A model generated the notes under the pieces. That model was given only the letters and a program-made list of their open reading frames with translations, was not told the DNA's origin and searched no databases. A stretch of 64,000 bases of DNA from Coriaria nepalensis (taxonomy: Eukaryota > Streptophyta > Magnoliopsida > Cucurbitales > Coriariaceae): positions 18,309,209 to 18,373,208 of the forward strand of contig CP114482.1 of NCBI GenBank assembly GCA_027186245.1. The letters run 5' to 3'. Within the stretch, counting starts at the first letter, position 1. The number at the start of each line of letters is the position of its first letter. A program made the position numbers and the translations under genes. Below are positions 22,931 to 37,240 of this stretch, piece after piece.

Positions 22931-25900
22931 TCTTTGAAAGTCGCTAATTCATTTGAAGGCAATTAAAATGAATTCTATTTTCGCACTCCGAACCCTACTT
23001 TCGTACATAACTTGCTAATGTTCATTTTAGCGCAAATAGTCATATTTTTCATTTGAGATTCATGTCAATGAGTTTTTTCAACTCAATAATTCATTTGAAA
23101 GCAATTCGAACGAATTCTATTTTTGCACTTCAAACACTACTTTTGTGAATCACTTGTTAATGATCTTTTCCAGACAAGTATGCATTTGTTTTATGTTATA
23201 TTCATGGCAATGAGTTTTTTCAAGAAACTAAATTATTTCGAACCCATTGGAGCGAATACTATTTTCACATTTCAAACATCACATTCGCGCATAGCTTGGT
23301 TATGATTTTTTGAAGGCAAGTATGAATTTGTTTAATCTTAGTGTCATCATCTCAATGTCCCTTTAAAAGTCACTAATTCATTTGGAAGCAATTAAAATGA
23401 ATTCTATTTTCGCACTCCGAACCCTACTTTCGTACATAAGTTGCTAATGATCATTTTAGCGCAAATAGTCAGATTTTTCATTTGAGATTCATGTCAATGA
23501 GTTTTTTCAACCCACTAATTCATTTGAAACCAATTCGAACGAATTCTATTTTTGCACTTCAAACACTACTTTTGTGAATCACTTGTTAATGATCTTTTTC
23601 AGACAAGTATGCATTTGTTTTATGTTATATTCATGGCAATGAGTTTTTTCAAGAAACTAAATCATTTCGAACCCATTGGAGCGAATACTATTTTCACATT
23701 TCAAACATGACATTCGCGCATAGCTTGGTTATGATTTTTTGAAGGCAAGTATGAATTTGTTTAATCTTAGAGTCATCATCTCAATGTCTCTTTGAAAGTC
23801 ACTAATTCATTTGAAGGCAATTAAAATGAATTCTATTTTCGCACTCCGAACCCTACTTTCGTACATAACTTGCTAATGATCATTTTAGCGCAAATAGTCA
23901 TATTTTTCATTTGAGATTCATGTCAATGAGTTTTTTCAAGCCACTAATTCATTTGAAAGCAATTCGAACGAATTCTATTTTTGCACTTCAAACACTACTT
24001 TTGTGAATCACTTGTTAATGATCTTTTTCAGACAAGTATGCATTTGTTTTATGTTATATTTATGGCAATGAGTTTTTTCAAGAAACTAAATTATTTCGAA
24101 CCCATTGGAGCGAATACTATTTTCACATTTCAAACATGACATTCGCGCATAGCTAGGTTATGATTTTTTGAAGGCAGGTATGAATTTGTTTAATCTTAGA
24201 GTCATCATCTCAATGTCTCTTTGAAAGTCACTAATTCATTTGAAGGCAATTAAAATGAATTCTATTTTCGCACTCCGAACCCTACTTTCGTACATAACTT
24301 GCTAATGATCATTTTAGCGCAAATAGTCAGATTTTTCATTTGAGATTCATGTCAATGAGTTTTTTCAACCCACTAATTCATTTGAAACCAATTCGAACGA
24401 ATTCTATTTTTGCACTTCAAACACTACTTTTGTGAATCACTTGTTAATGATCTTTTTCAGACAAGTATGCATTTGTTTTATGTTATATTCCTGGCAATGA
24501 GTTTTTTCAAGAAACTAAATCATTTCGAACCCATTGGAGCGAATACTATTTTCACATTTCAAACATGACATTCGCGCATAGCTTGGTTATGATTTTTTGA
24601 AGGCAAGTATGAATTTGTTTAATCTTAGAGTCATCATCTCAATGTCTCTTTGAAAGTCGCTAATTCATTTGAAGGCAATTAAAATGAATTCTATTTTCGC
24701 ACTCCGAACCCTACTTTCGTACATAACTTGCTAATGATCATTTTAGCGCAAATAGTCATATTTTTCATTTGAGATTCATGTCAATGAGTTTTTTCATCTC
24801 AATAATTCATTTGAAAGCAATTCGAACGAATTCTATTTTTGCACTTCAAACACTACTTTTGTGAATCACTTGTTAATGATCTTTTTCAGACAAGTATGCA
24901 TTTGTTTTATGTTATATTCATGGCAATGAGTTTTTTCAAGAAACTAAATTATTTCGAACCCATTGGAGCGAATACTATTTTCACATTTCAAACATCACAT
25001 TCGCGCATAGCTTGGTTATGATTTTTTGAAGGCAATTATGAATTTGTTTAATCTTAGAGTCATCATCTCAATGTCTCTTTGAAAGTCACTAATTCATTTG
25101 AAGGCAATTAAAATGAATTCTATTTTCGCACTCCGAACCCTACTTTCGTACATAACTTGCTAATGATCATTTTAGCGCAAATAGTCAGATTTTTCATTTG
25201 AGATTCATGTCAATGAGATTTTTCAACCCACTAATTCATTTGAAACCAATTCGAACGAATTCTATTTTTGCACTTCAAACACTACTTTTGTGAATCACTT
25301 GTTAATGATCTTTTTCAGACAAGTATGCATTTGTTTTATGTTATATTCATGGCAATGAGTTTTTTCGAGAAACTAAATTATTTCGAACCCATCGGAGCGA
25401 ATACTATTTTCGCATTTCAAACATCACTTTCGCGCATAGCTTGGTTATGATTTTTTGAAGGCAAGTATGAATTTGTTTAATCTTAGAGTCATCATCTCAA
25501 TGTCCCTTTAAAAGTCACTAATTGATTTGAAAGCAATTAAAATGAATTCTATTTTCGCACTTCGAACCCGACTTTCGTACATAACTTGCTAATGATCATT
25601 TTACCAAGTAGTCATATTTTTCATTTGAGATTCATGTTAATGAGTTTTTTCAACTCACTAATTCATTTGAAAGCAATTCGAACGAATTCTATTTTTTCAC
25701 TTCAAACACTACTTTTGTGAATCACTTGTTAATGATCTTTTTAAGACAAGTATGCATTTGTTTTATGTTATATTCATGGCAATGAGTTTTTTCAAGAAAC
25801 TAAATTATTTGGAACCCATTGGAGCGAATACTATTTTCGCATTTCAAACATGACGTTCGCGCATAGCTTGGTTATGATTTTTTGAAGGCAAGTATGAATT

Positions 25901-27599
25901 TGTTTAATCTTAGAGTTATCATCTTAATGTCTCTTTGAAAGTCACTAATTGATTTGAAAGCAATTAAAATGAATTCTATTTTCGGACGTCGAACCCGACA
26001 TTCGTACATAACTTCCTAATGATCATTTTAGCGCAAGTAGTCATATTTTTCATTTGAGATTCATGTCAATGAGTTTTTTCAAGCCACTAATTCATTTGAA
26101 AGCAATTCGAACGAATTCTATTTTTGCACTTCAAACACTACTTTTGTGAATCACTTGTTAATGTTCTTTTTCAGACAAGTATGCATTTGTTTTATGTTAT
26201 ATTCATGGCAATGAGTTTTTTCAAGAAACTAAATTATTTCGAACCCATTGGAGCGAATACAATTTTCACATTTCAAACATGACATTCGCGCATAGCTTGG
26301 TTATGATTATTTGAAGGCAAGTATGAATTTGTTTAATCTTAGAGTCATCATCTCAATGTCCCTTGAAAAGTCACTAATTCATTTGAAAGCAATTAAAATG
26401 AATTCTATTTTCGGACTTCGAACCTGACTTTCGTACCTAACTTGCTAATGATCATTTTAGCGCAAATAGTCGTAATCTTCATTTGAGATTCATGTCAATG
26501 AGTTTTTTCAACTCACTAATTCATTTGAAAGCAATTCGAACGAATTCTATTTTTGCACTTCAAACACTACTTTTGTGAATCACTTGTTAATGATCTTTTT
26601 CAGACAAGTATGCATTTGTTTTATGTTATATTCATGGCAATGAGTTTTTTCAAGAAACTAAATTATTTCGAACCCATTGGAGCGAATACTATTTTCGCAT
26701 TTCAAACATCACATTCGCGCATAGCTTAGTTATGATTTTTTGAAGGCAAGTATGAATTTGTTTAATCTTAGTGTCATCATCTCAATGTCCCTTTAAAAGT
26801 CACTAATTCATTTGGAAGCAATTAAAATGAATTCTATTTTCGCACTCCGAACCCTACTTTCGTACATAACTTGCTAATGATCATTTTAGCGCAAGTTGTC
26901 ATATTTTTCATTTGAGATTCATGTCAATGAGTTTTTTCAACTCAATAATTCATTTGAAACCAATTCGAACGAATTCTATTTTTGCACTCCAAACACTACT
27001 TTTGTGAATCACTTGTTAATGATCTTTTTCAGACAAGTATGCATTTGTTTTATGTTATATTCATGGCAATGAGTTTTTTCAAGAAACTAAATTATTTCGA
27101 ACCCATTGGAGCGAATACTATTTTCACATTCCAAACATGACGTTCGCGCATAGCTTGGTTATGATTTTTTGAAGGCAAGTATGAATTTGTTTAATCTTAG
27201 AGTCATCATCTCAATGTCTCTTTGGAAGTCACTAATTCATTTGAAGGCAATTAAAATGAATTCTATTTTCGCACTCCGAACCCTACTTTCGTACATAACT
27301 TGCTAATGATCATTTTAGCGCAAGTTGTCATATTTTTCATTTGAGATTCATGTCAATGAGTTTTTTCAAGCCACTAATTCATTTGAAAGCAATTCGAACG
27401 AATTCTATTTTTGCACTTCAAACACTACTTTTGTGAATCACTTGTTAATGATCTTTTTCAGACAAGTATGCATTTGTTTTATGTTATATTCATGGCAATG
27501 AGTTTTTTCAAGAAACTAAATTATTTCGAACCCATTGGAGCGAATACTATTTTCACATTTCAAACATCACATTCGCGCATAGCTTGGTTATGATTTTTT

Positions 27600-28028
27600 G
27601 AAGGCAAGTATGAATTTGTTTAATCTTAGTGTCATCATCTCAATGTCCCTTTAAAAGTCACTAATTCATTTGAAAGCAATTAAAATTAATTCTATTTTCA
27701 GACTTCGAACCCGACTTTCATACATAACTTGCTAATGATCATTTTAGCGCAAGTAGTCATATTTTTCATTTGAGATTCATGTCAATGAGTTTTTTCAAGC
27801 CACTAATTCATTTGAAAGCAATTCGAACGAATTCTACATTTGCACTTCAAACACTACTTTTGTGAATCACTTATTAATGATCTTTTTAAGACAAGTATGC
27901 ATTTGTTTTATGTTATGTTCATGGCAATGAGTTTTTTCAAGAAACTAAATTATTTCGAACCCATTGGAGCGAATACTATTTTCACATTTCAAACATCACA
28001 TTCGCGCATAGCTTGGTTATGATTTTTT
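27600..28028 (+). repeat. Representative subfamily 2 HOR unit (429 bp, A-B-C)
   Basis: This is a unit of the homogenised right two thirds. It divides into A (27600-27744, 145 bp), B (27745-27886, 142 bp) and C (27887-28028, 142 bp). Subfamily 2 marks are tttaatcttagtgtcatcat in A (most units read gagtcatcat here), the gctaatgatcattttagcgc A|B boundary, actacttttgtgaatcac in B, and gttatgttcatggcaatgag with caagaaactaaattattt in C (most units read gttatattcatgg). The extra base relative to subfamily 1 lies in A, where ttccgcttcg becomes ttcggacttcg or an equivalent (here ttcagacttcg). That one base accounts for the change from 428 to 429 bp. Confidence 0.94.
27727..27754. other. Monomer-boundary inverted repeat, A|B form (subfamily 2), with 10-bp palindrome
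   Basis: ACTTGC (27727-27732) and GCAAGT (27749-27754) enclose a perfect 10-bp palindrome, AATGATCATT (27734-27743), plus flanking GCTAA and TTAGC that are also complementary. Subfamily 2 therefore has a stronger boundary dyad than subfamily 1, whose core reads ctgatcattt. Units with the ttttaccaagtagt variant (about 22172 and 25603) and its ttttaccaggtagt relative (about 20029) lose the right arm. Confidence 0.78.
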
Positions 28029-30179
28029 GAAGGCAAGTATGAATTTTTTTAATCTTAGAGTCATCATCTCAATGTCTCTTTGAAAGTCGCTAATTCATTT
28101 GAAGGCAATTAAAATGAATTCTATTTTCGCACTCCGAACCCTACTTTCGTACATAACTTGCTAATGATCATTTTAGCGCAAATAGTCATATTTTTCATTT
28201 GAGATTCATGTCAATAAGTTTTTTCAACTCAATAATTCATTTGAAAGCAATTCAAACGAATTCTATTTTTGCACTTCAAACACTACTTTTGTGAATCACT
28301 TGTTAATGATCTTTTTCAGACAAGTATGCATTTGTTTTATGTTATATTCATGGCAATGAGTTTTTTCAAGAAACTAAATTATTTCGAACCCATTGGAGCG
28401 AATACTATTTTCACATTTCAAACATCACATTCGCGCATAGCTTGGTTATGATTTTTTGAAGGCAAGTATGAATTTTTTTAATCTTAGTGTCATCATCTCA
28501 ATGTCCCTTTAAAAGTCACTAATTCATTTGGAAGCAATTAAAATGAATTCTATTTTCGCACTCCGAACCCTACTTTCGTACATAACTTGCTAAGGATCAT
28601 TTTAGCGCAAGTTGTCATATTTTTCATTTGAGATTCATGTCAATGAGTTTTTTCAACTCAATAATTCATTTGAAACCAATTCGAACGAATTCTATTTTTG
28701 CACTTCAAACACTACTTTTGTGAATCACTTGTTAATGATCTTTTTCAGACAAGTATGCATTTGTTTTATGTTATATTCATGGCAATGAGTTTTTTCAAGA
28801 AACTAAATTATTTCGAACCCATTGGAGCGATTACAATTTTCACATTTCAAACATGACATTCGCGCATAGCTTGGTTATGATTTTTTGAAGGCAAGTATGA
28901 ATTTGTTTAATCTTAGAGTCATCATCTCAATGTCTCTTTGAAAGTCACTAATTCATTTGAAGGCAATTAAAATGAATTCTATTTTCGCACTCCGAACCCT
29001 ACTTTCGTACATAACTTGCTAATGATCATTTTAGCGCAAATAGTCATATTTTTCATTTGAGATTCATGTCAATGAGTTTTTTCAAGCCACTAATTCATTT
29101 GAAACCAATTCGAACGAATTCTATTTTTTCACTTCAAACACTACTTTTGTGAATCACTTGTTAATGATCTTTTTCAGACAAGTATGCATTTGTTTTATGT
29201 TATATTCATGGCAATGAGTTTTTTCAAGAAACTAAATTATTTCGAACCCATTGGAGCGAATACTATTTTCACATTCCAAACATGACGTTCGCGCAGAGCT
29301 TGGTTATGATTTTTTGAAGGCAAGTATGAATTTTTTTAATCTTAGAGTCATCATCTCAATGTCCCTTTAAAAGTCACTAATTCATTTGAAAGCAATTAAA
29401 ATTAATTCTATTTTCAGACTTCGAACCCGAATTTCGTACATAACTTGCTAATGATCATTTTAGCGCAAATAGTCATATTTTTCATTTGATATTCATGTCA
29501 ATGAGTTTTTTCAAGCCACTAATTCATTTGAAAGCAATTCGAACGAATTCTATTTTTGCACTTCAAACACTACTTTTGTGAATCACTTGTTAATGATCTT
29601 TTTCAGACAAGTATGCATTTGTTTTATGTTATATTCATGGCAATAAGTTTTTTCAAGAAACTAAATTATTTCGAACCCATTGGAGCGAATACTATTTTCA
29701 CATTTCAAACATCACATTCGCGCATAGCTTGGTTATGATTTTTTGAAGGCAGGTATGAATTTGTTTAATCTTAGAGTCATCATCTCAATGTCTCTTTGAA
29801 AGTCACTAATTCATTTGAAGGCAATTAAAATGAATTCTATTTTCGCACTCCGAACCCTACTTTCGTACATAACTTGCTAATGATCATTTTAGCGCAAGTT
29901 GTCATATTTTTCATTTGAGATTCATGTCAATGAGTTTTTTCAACTCAATAATTCATTTGAAACCAATTCGAACGAATTCTATTTTTGCACTTCAAACACT
30001 ACTTTTGTGAATAACTTGTTAATGATCTTTTTCAGACAAGTATGCATTTGTTTTATGTTATATTCATGGCAATGAGTTTTTTCAAGAAACTAAATTATTT
30101 CGAACCCATTGGAGCGAATACTATTTTCACATTCCAAACATGACGTTCGCGCATAGCTTGGTTATGATTTTTTGAAGGC

Positions 30180-31010
30180 AAGTATGAATTTTTTTAATCT
30201 TAGAGTCATCATCTCAATGTCCCTTTAAAAGTCACTAATTCATTTGAAAGCAATTAAAATTAATTCTATTTTCAGACTTCGAACCCGACTTTCATACATA
30301 ACTTGCTAATGATCATTTTAGCGCAAGTTGTCATATTTTTCATTTGAGATTCATGTCAATGAGTTTTTTCAACTCACTAATTCATTTGAAACCAATTCGA
30401 ACGAATTCTATTTTTTCACTTCAAACACTACTTTTGTGAATCACTTGTTAATGATCTTTTTAAGACAAGTATGCATTTGTTTTATGTTATATTCATGGCA
30501 ATCAGTTTTTTCAAGAAACTAAATTATTTCGAACCCATTGGAACGAATACTATTTTCGCATTCCAAACATGACGTTCGCGCATAGCTTGGTTATGATTTT
30601 TTGAAGGCAAGTATGAATTTGTTTAATCTTAGAGTCATCATCTCAATGTCTCTTTGAAAGTCGCTAATTCATTTGAAGGGAATTAAAATGAATTCTATTT
30701 TCGCACTCCGAACCCTACTTTCGTACATAACTTGCTAATGATCATTTTAGCGCAAGTTGTCATATTTTTCATTTGAGATTCATGTCAATGAGTTTTTTCA
30801 ACTCACTAATTCATTTGAAACCAATTCGAACGAATTCTATTTTTTCACTTCAAACACTACTTTTGTGAATCACTTGTTAATGATCTTTTTAAGACAAGTA
30901 TGCATTTGTTTTATGTTATATTCATGGCAATCAGTTTTTTCAAGAAACTAAATTATTTCGAACCCATTGGAACGAATACTATTTTCGCATTCCTAACATG
31001 ACGTTCGCGC
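30180..31010 (+). repeat. Adjacent units sharing an identical A|B-to-C stretch (429-bp step)
   Basis: The stretch from about 30310 to 30560 recurs at 30739-30989. Both have gcaagttgtcatat, gaaaccaattcgaac, tattttttcacttcaaac, the rare atggcaatcag and cattggaacgaat. The A monomers of the two units differ (cagacttcg versus cgcactccg), so the duplicated or converted tract covers only B and C. Confidence 0.72.
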
Positions 31011-31189
31011 ATAGCTTGGTTATGATTTTTTGAAGGCAAGTATGAATTTTTTTAATCTTAGAGTCATCATCTCAATGTCCCTTTAAAAGTCACTAATTCA
31101 TTTGAAAGCAATTAAAATTAATTCTATTTTCAGACTTCGAACCCGACTTTCATACATAACTTGCTAATGATCATTTTAGCGCAAGTAGT

Positions 31190-34100
31190 CATATTTTTCA
31201 TTTGAGATTCATGTCAATGAGTTTTTTCAAGCCACTAATTCATTTGAAAGCAATTCGAACGAATTCTATTTTTGCACTTCAAACACTACTTTTGTGAATC
31301 ACTTGTTAATGATCTTTTTCAGACAAGTATGCATTTGTTTTATGTTATATTCATGGCAATAAGTTTTTTCAAGAAACTAAATTATTTCGAACCCATTGGA
31401 GCGAATACTATTTTCACATTTCAAACATGACATTCGCGCATAGCTTGGTTATGATTTTTTGAAGGCAGGTATGAATTTGTTTAATCTTAGAGTCATCATC
31501 TCAATGTCTCTTTGAAAGTCACTAATTCATTTGAAGGCAGTTAAAATGAATTCTATTTTCGCACTCCGAACCCTACTTTCGTACATAACTTGCTAATGAT
31601 CATTTTAGCGCAAATAGTCATATTTTTCATTTGAGATTCATGTCAATGAGTTTTTTCAAGCCACTAATTCATTTGAAACCAATTCGAACGAATTCTATTT
31701 TTGCACTTCAAACACTACTTTTGTGAATCACTTGTTAATGATCTTTTTCAGACAAGTATGCATTTGTTTTATGTTATATTCATGGCAATGAGTTTTTTCA
31801 AGAAACTAAATCATTTCGAACCCATTGGAGCGAATACTATTTTCACATTTCAAACATGACATTCGCGCATAGCTTGGTTATGATTTTTTGAAGGCAAGTA
31901 TGAATTTGTTTAATCTTAGAGTCATCATCTCAATGTCTCTTTGAAAGTCGCTAATTCATTTGAAGGCAATGAAAATGAATTCTATTTTCGCACTCCGAAC
32001 CCTACTTTCGTACATAACTTGCTAATGATCATTTTAGCGCAAATAGTCATATTTTTCATTTGAGATTCATGTCAATGAGTTTTTTCAAGCCACTAATTCA
32101 TTTGAAAGCAATTCGAACGAATTCTATTTTTGCACTTCAAACACTACTTTTGTGAATCACTTGTTAATGATCTTTTTCAGACAAGTATGCATTTGTTTTA
32201 TGTTATATTTATGGCAATGAGTTTTTTCAAGAAACTAAATTATTTCGAACCCATTGGAGCGAATACTATTTTCACATTTCAAACATCACATTCGCGCATA
32301 GCTTGGTTATGATTTTTTGAAGGCAAGTATGAATTTGTTTAATCTTAGTGTCATCATCTCAATGTCCCTTTAAAAGTCACTAATTCATTTGGAAGCAATT
32401 AAAATGAATTCTATTTTCGCACTCCGAACCCTACTTTCGTACATAACTTGCTAAGGATCATTTTAGCGCAAGTTGTCATATTTTTCATTTGAGATTCATG
32501 TCAATGAGTTTTTTCAACTCAATAATTCATTTGAAACCAATTCGAACGAATTCTATTTTTGCACTTCAAACACTACTTTTGTGAATCACTTGTTAATGAT
32601 CTTTTTCAGACAAGTATGCATTTGTTTTATGTTATATTGATGGCAATGAGTTTTTTCAAGAAACTAAATTATTTCGAACCCATTGGAGCGAATACTATTT
32701 TCACATTCCAAACATGACGTTCGCGCATAGCTTGGTTATGATTTTTTGAAGGCAAGTATGAATTTGTTTAATCTTAGAGTCATCATCTCAATGTCTCTTT
32801 GAAAGTCACTAATTCATTTGAAGGCAATTAAAATAAATTCTATTTTCGCACTCCGAACCCTACTTTCGTACATAACTTGCTAATGATCATTTTAGCGCAA
32901 ATAGTCATATTTTTCATTTGAGATTCATGTCAATGAGTTTTTTCAAGCCACTAATTCATTTGAAAGCAATTCGAACGAATTCTATTTTTGCACTTCAAAC
33001 ACTACTTTTGTGAATCACTTGTTAATGATCTTTTTCAGACAAGTATGCATTTGTTTTATGTTATATTCATGGCAATCAGTTTTTTCAAGAAACTAAATTA
33101 TTTCGAACCCATTGGAGCGAATACAATTTTCACATTCCAAACATGACGTTCGCGCATAGCTTGGTTATGATTTTTTGAAGGCAAGTATGAATTTTTTTAA
33201 TCTTAGAGTCATCATCTCAATGTCCCTTTAAAAGTCACTAATTCATTTGAAAGCAATTAAAATTAATTCTATTTTCAGACTTCGAACCCGACTTTCATAC
33301 ATAACTTGCTAATGATCATTTTAGCGCAAATAGTCATATTTTTCATTTGAGATTCATATCAATGAGTTTTTTCAAGCCACTAATTCATTTGAAAGCAATT
33401 CGAACGAATTCTATTTTTGCACTTCAAACACTACTTTTGTGAATCACTTGTTAATGATCTTTTTCAGACAAGTATGCATTTGTTTTATGTTATATTCATG
33501 GTAATAAGTGTTTTCAAGAAACTAAATTATTTCGAACCCATTGGAGCGAATACTATTTTCACATTTCAAACATGACATTCGCGCATAGCTTGGTTATGAT
33601 TTTTTGAAGGCAGGTATGAATTTGTTTAATCTTAGAGTCATCATCTCAATGTCTCTTTGAAAGTCACTAATTCATTTGAAGGCAGTTAAAATGAATTCTA
33701 TTTTCGCACTCCGAACCCTACTTTCGTACATAACTTGCTAATGATCATTTTAGCGCAAATAGTCATATTTTTCATTTGAGATTCATGTCAATGAGTTTTT
33801 TCAAGCCACTAATTCATTTGAAACCAATTCGAACGAATTCTATTTTTGCACTTCAAACACTACTTTTGTGAATCACTTGTTAATGATCTTTTTCAGACAA
33901 GTATGCATTTGTTTTATGTTATATTCATGGCAATGAGTTTTTTCAAGAAACTAAATCATTTCGAACCCATTGGAGCGAATACTATTTTCACATTTCAAAC
34001 ATGACATTCGCGCATAGCTTGGTTATGATTTTTTGAAGGCAAGTATGAATTTGTTTAATCTTAGAGTCATCATCTCAATGTCTCTTTGAAAGTCGCTAAT

Positions 34101-37100
34101 TCATTTGAAGGCAATGAAAATGAATTCTATTTTCGCACTCCGAACCCTACTTTCGTACATAACTTGCTAATGATCATTTTAGCGCAAATAGTCATATTTT
34201 TCATTTGAGATTCATGTCAATGAGTTTTTTCAAGCCACTAATTCATTTGAAAGCAATTCGAACGAATTCTATTTTTGCACTTCAAACACTACTTTTGTGA
34301 ATCACTTGTTAATGATCTTTTTCAGACAAGTATGCATTTGTTTTATGTTATATTTATGGCAATGAGTTTTTTCAAGAAACTAAATTATTTCGAACCCATT
34401 GGAGCGAATACTATTTTCACATTTCAAACATCACATTCGCGCATAGCTTGGTTATGATTTTTTGAAGGCAAGTATGAATTTGTTTAATCTTAGTGTCATC
34501 ATCTCAATGTCCCTTTAAAAGTCACTAATTCATTTGGAAGCAATTAAAATGAATTCTATTTTCGCACTCCGAACCCTACTTTCGTACATAACTTGCTAAG
34601 GATCATTTTAGCGCAAGTTGTCATATTTTTCATTTGAGATTCATGTCAATGAGTTTTTTCAACTCAATAATTCATTTGAAACCAATTCGAACGAATTCTA
34701 TTTTTGCACTTCAAACACTACTTTTGTGAATCACTTGTTAATGATCTTTTTCAGACAAGTATGCATTTGTTTTATGTTATATTGATGGCAATGAGTTTTT
34801 TCAAGAAACTAAATTATTTCGAACCCATTGGAGCGAATACTATTTTCACATTCCAAACATGACGTTCGCGCATAGCTTGGTTATGATTTTTTGAAGGCAA
34901 GTATGAATTTGTTTAATCTTAGAGTCATCATCTCAATGTCTCTTTGAAAGTCACTAATTCATTTGAAGGCAATTAAAATAAATTCTATTTTCGCACTCCG
35001 AACCCTACTTTCGTACATAACTTGCTAATGATCATTTTAGCGCAAATAGTCATATTTTTCATTTGAGATTCATGTCAATGAGTTTTTTCAAGCCACTAAT
35101 TCATTTGAAAGCAATTCGAACGAATTCTATTTTTGCACTTCAAACACTACTTTTGTGAATCACTTGTTAATGATCTTTTTCAGACAAGTATGCATTTGTT
35201 TTATGTTATATTCATGGCAATCAGTTTTTTCAAGAAACTAAATTATTTCGAACCCATTGGAGCGAATACAATTTTCACATTCCAAACATGACGTTCGCGC
35301 ATAGCTTGGTTATGATTTTTTGAAGGCAAGTATGAATTTTTTTAATCTTAGAGTCATCATCTCAATGTCCCTTTAAAAGTCACTAATTCATTTGAAAGCA
35401 ATTAAAATTAATTCTATTTTCAGACTTCGAACCCGACTTTCATACATAACTTGCTAATGATCATTTTAGCGCAAATAGTCATATTTTTCATTTGAGATTC
35501 ATGTCAATGAGTTTTTTCAAGCCACTAATTCATTTGAAAGCAATTCGAACGAATTCTATTTTTGCACTTCAAACACTACTTTTGTGAATCACTTGTTAAT
35601 GATCTTTTTCAGACAAGTATGCATTTGTTTTATGTTATATTCATGGCAATAAGTGTTTTCAAGAAACTAAATTATTTCGAACCCATTGGAGCGAATACTA
35701 TTTTCACATTTCAAACATGACATTCGCGCATAGCTTGGTTATGATTTTTTGAAGGCAGGTATGAATTTGTTTAATCTTAGAGTCATCATCTCAATGTCTC
35801 TTTGAAAGTCACTAATTCATTTGAAGGCAGTTAAAATGAATTCTATTTTCGCACTCCGAACCCTACTTTCGTACATAACTTGCTAATGATCATTTTAGCG
35901 CAAATAGTCATATTTTTCATTTGAGATTCATGTCAATGAGTTTTTTCAAGCCACTAATTCATTTGAAACCAATTCGAACGAATTCTATTTTTGCACTTCA
36001 AACACTACTTTTGTGAATCACTTGTTAATGATCTTTTTCAGACAAGTATGCATTTGTTTTATGTTATATTCATGGCAATGAGTTTTTTCAAGAAACTAAA
36101 TCATTTCGAACCCATTGGAGCGAATACTATTTTCACATTTCAAACATGACATTCGCGCATAGCTTGGTTATGATTTTTTGAAGGCAAGTATGAATTTGTT
36201 TAATCTTAGAGTCATCATCTCAATGTCTCTTTGAAAGTCGCTAATTCATTTGAAGGCAATGAAAATGAATTCTATTTTCGCACTCCGAACCCTACTTTCG
36301 TACATAACTTGCTAATGATCATTTTAGCGCAAATAGTCATATTTTTCATTTGAGATTCATGTCAATGAGTTTTTTCAACCCACTAATTCATTTGAAAGCA
36401 ATTCGAACGAATTCTATTTTTGCACTTCAAACACTACTTTTGTGAATCACTTGTTAATGATCTTTTTCAGACAAGTATGCATTTGTTTTATGTTATATTT
36501 ATGGCAATGAGTTTTTTCAAGAAACTAAATTATTTCGAACCCATTGGAGCGAATACTATTTTCACATTTCAAACATCACATTCGCGCATAGCTTGGTTAT
36601 GATTTTTTGAAGGCAAGTATGAATTTGTTTAATCTTAGTGTCATCATCTCAATGTCCCTTTAAAAGTCACTAATTCATTTGGAAGCAATTAAAATGAATT
36701 CTATTTTCGCACTCCGAACCCTACTTTCGTACATAACTTGCTAAGGATCATTTTAGCGCAAGTTGTCATATTTTTCATTTGAGATTCATGTCAATGAGTT
36801 TTTTCAACTCAATAATTCATTTGAAACCAATTCGAACGAATTCTATTTTTGCACTTCAAACACTACTTTTGTGAATCACTTGTTAATGATCTTTTTCAGA
36901 CAAGTATGCATTTGTTTTATGTTATATTGATGGCAATGAGTTTTTTCAAGAAACTAAATTATTTCGAACCCATTGGAGCGAATACTATTTTCACATTCCA
37001 AACATGACGTTCGCGCATAGCTTGGTTATGATTTTTTGAAGGCAAGTATGAATTTGTTTAATCTTAGAGTCATCATCTCAATGTCTCTTTGAAAGTCACT

Positions 37101-37240
37101 AATTCATTTGAAGGCAATTAAAATGAATTCTATTTTCGCACTCCGAACCCTACTTTCGTACATAACTTGCTAATGATCATTTTAGCGCAAATAGTCATAT
37201 TTTTCATTTGAGATTCATGTCAATGAGTTTTTTCAAGCCA
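31190..37240 (+). repeat. 2,145-bp super-repeat (5 HOR units, 15 monomers), ~2.8 copies
   Basis: Rare variants recur 2,145 bp apart: tgaaggcagttaaaatg at 31536, 33681 and 35826; ggcaatgaaaatg near 31966, 34111 and 36256; ttatatttatggc and ttatattgatggc near 32205/34350/36495 and 32631/34776/36921. 2,145 equals 5 x 429. The left limit is set by mismatches such as gcgcaagtag (about 31182) versus gcgcaaatag (about 33327). The right limit is near 37240, where aaaccaattcg replaces aaagcaattcg. A handful of substitutions separate the copies (for example ggtaataagtg versus ggcaataagtg). Confidence 0.88.

Noticed and set aside
27727..27754. CRISPR-like array (regular repeats with dyads)
   Set aside because: There is no repeat/unique-spacer alternation. 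The sequence between dyads is itself repeated, period is about 143 bp and no cas-like gene is present.
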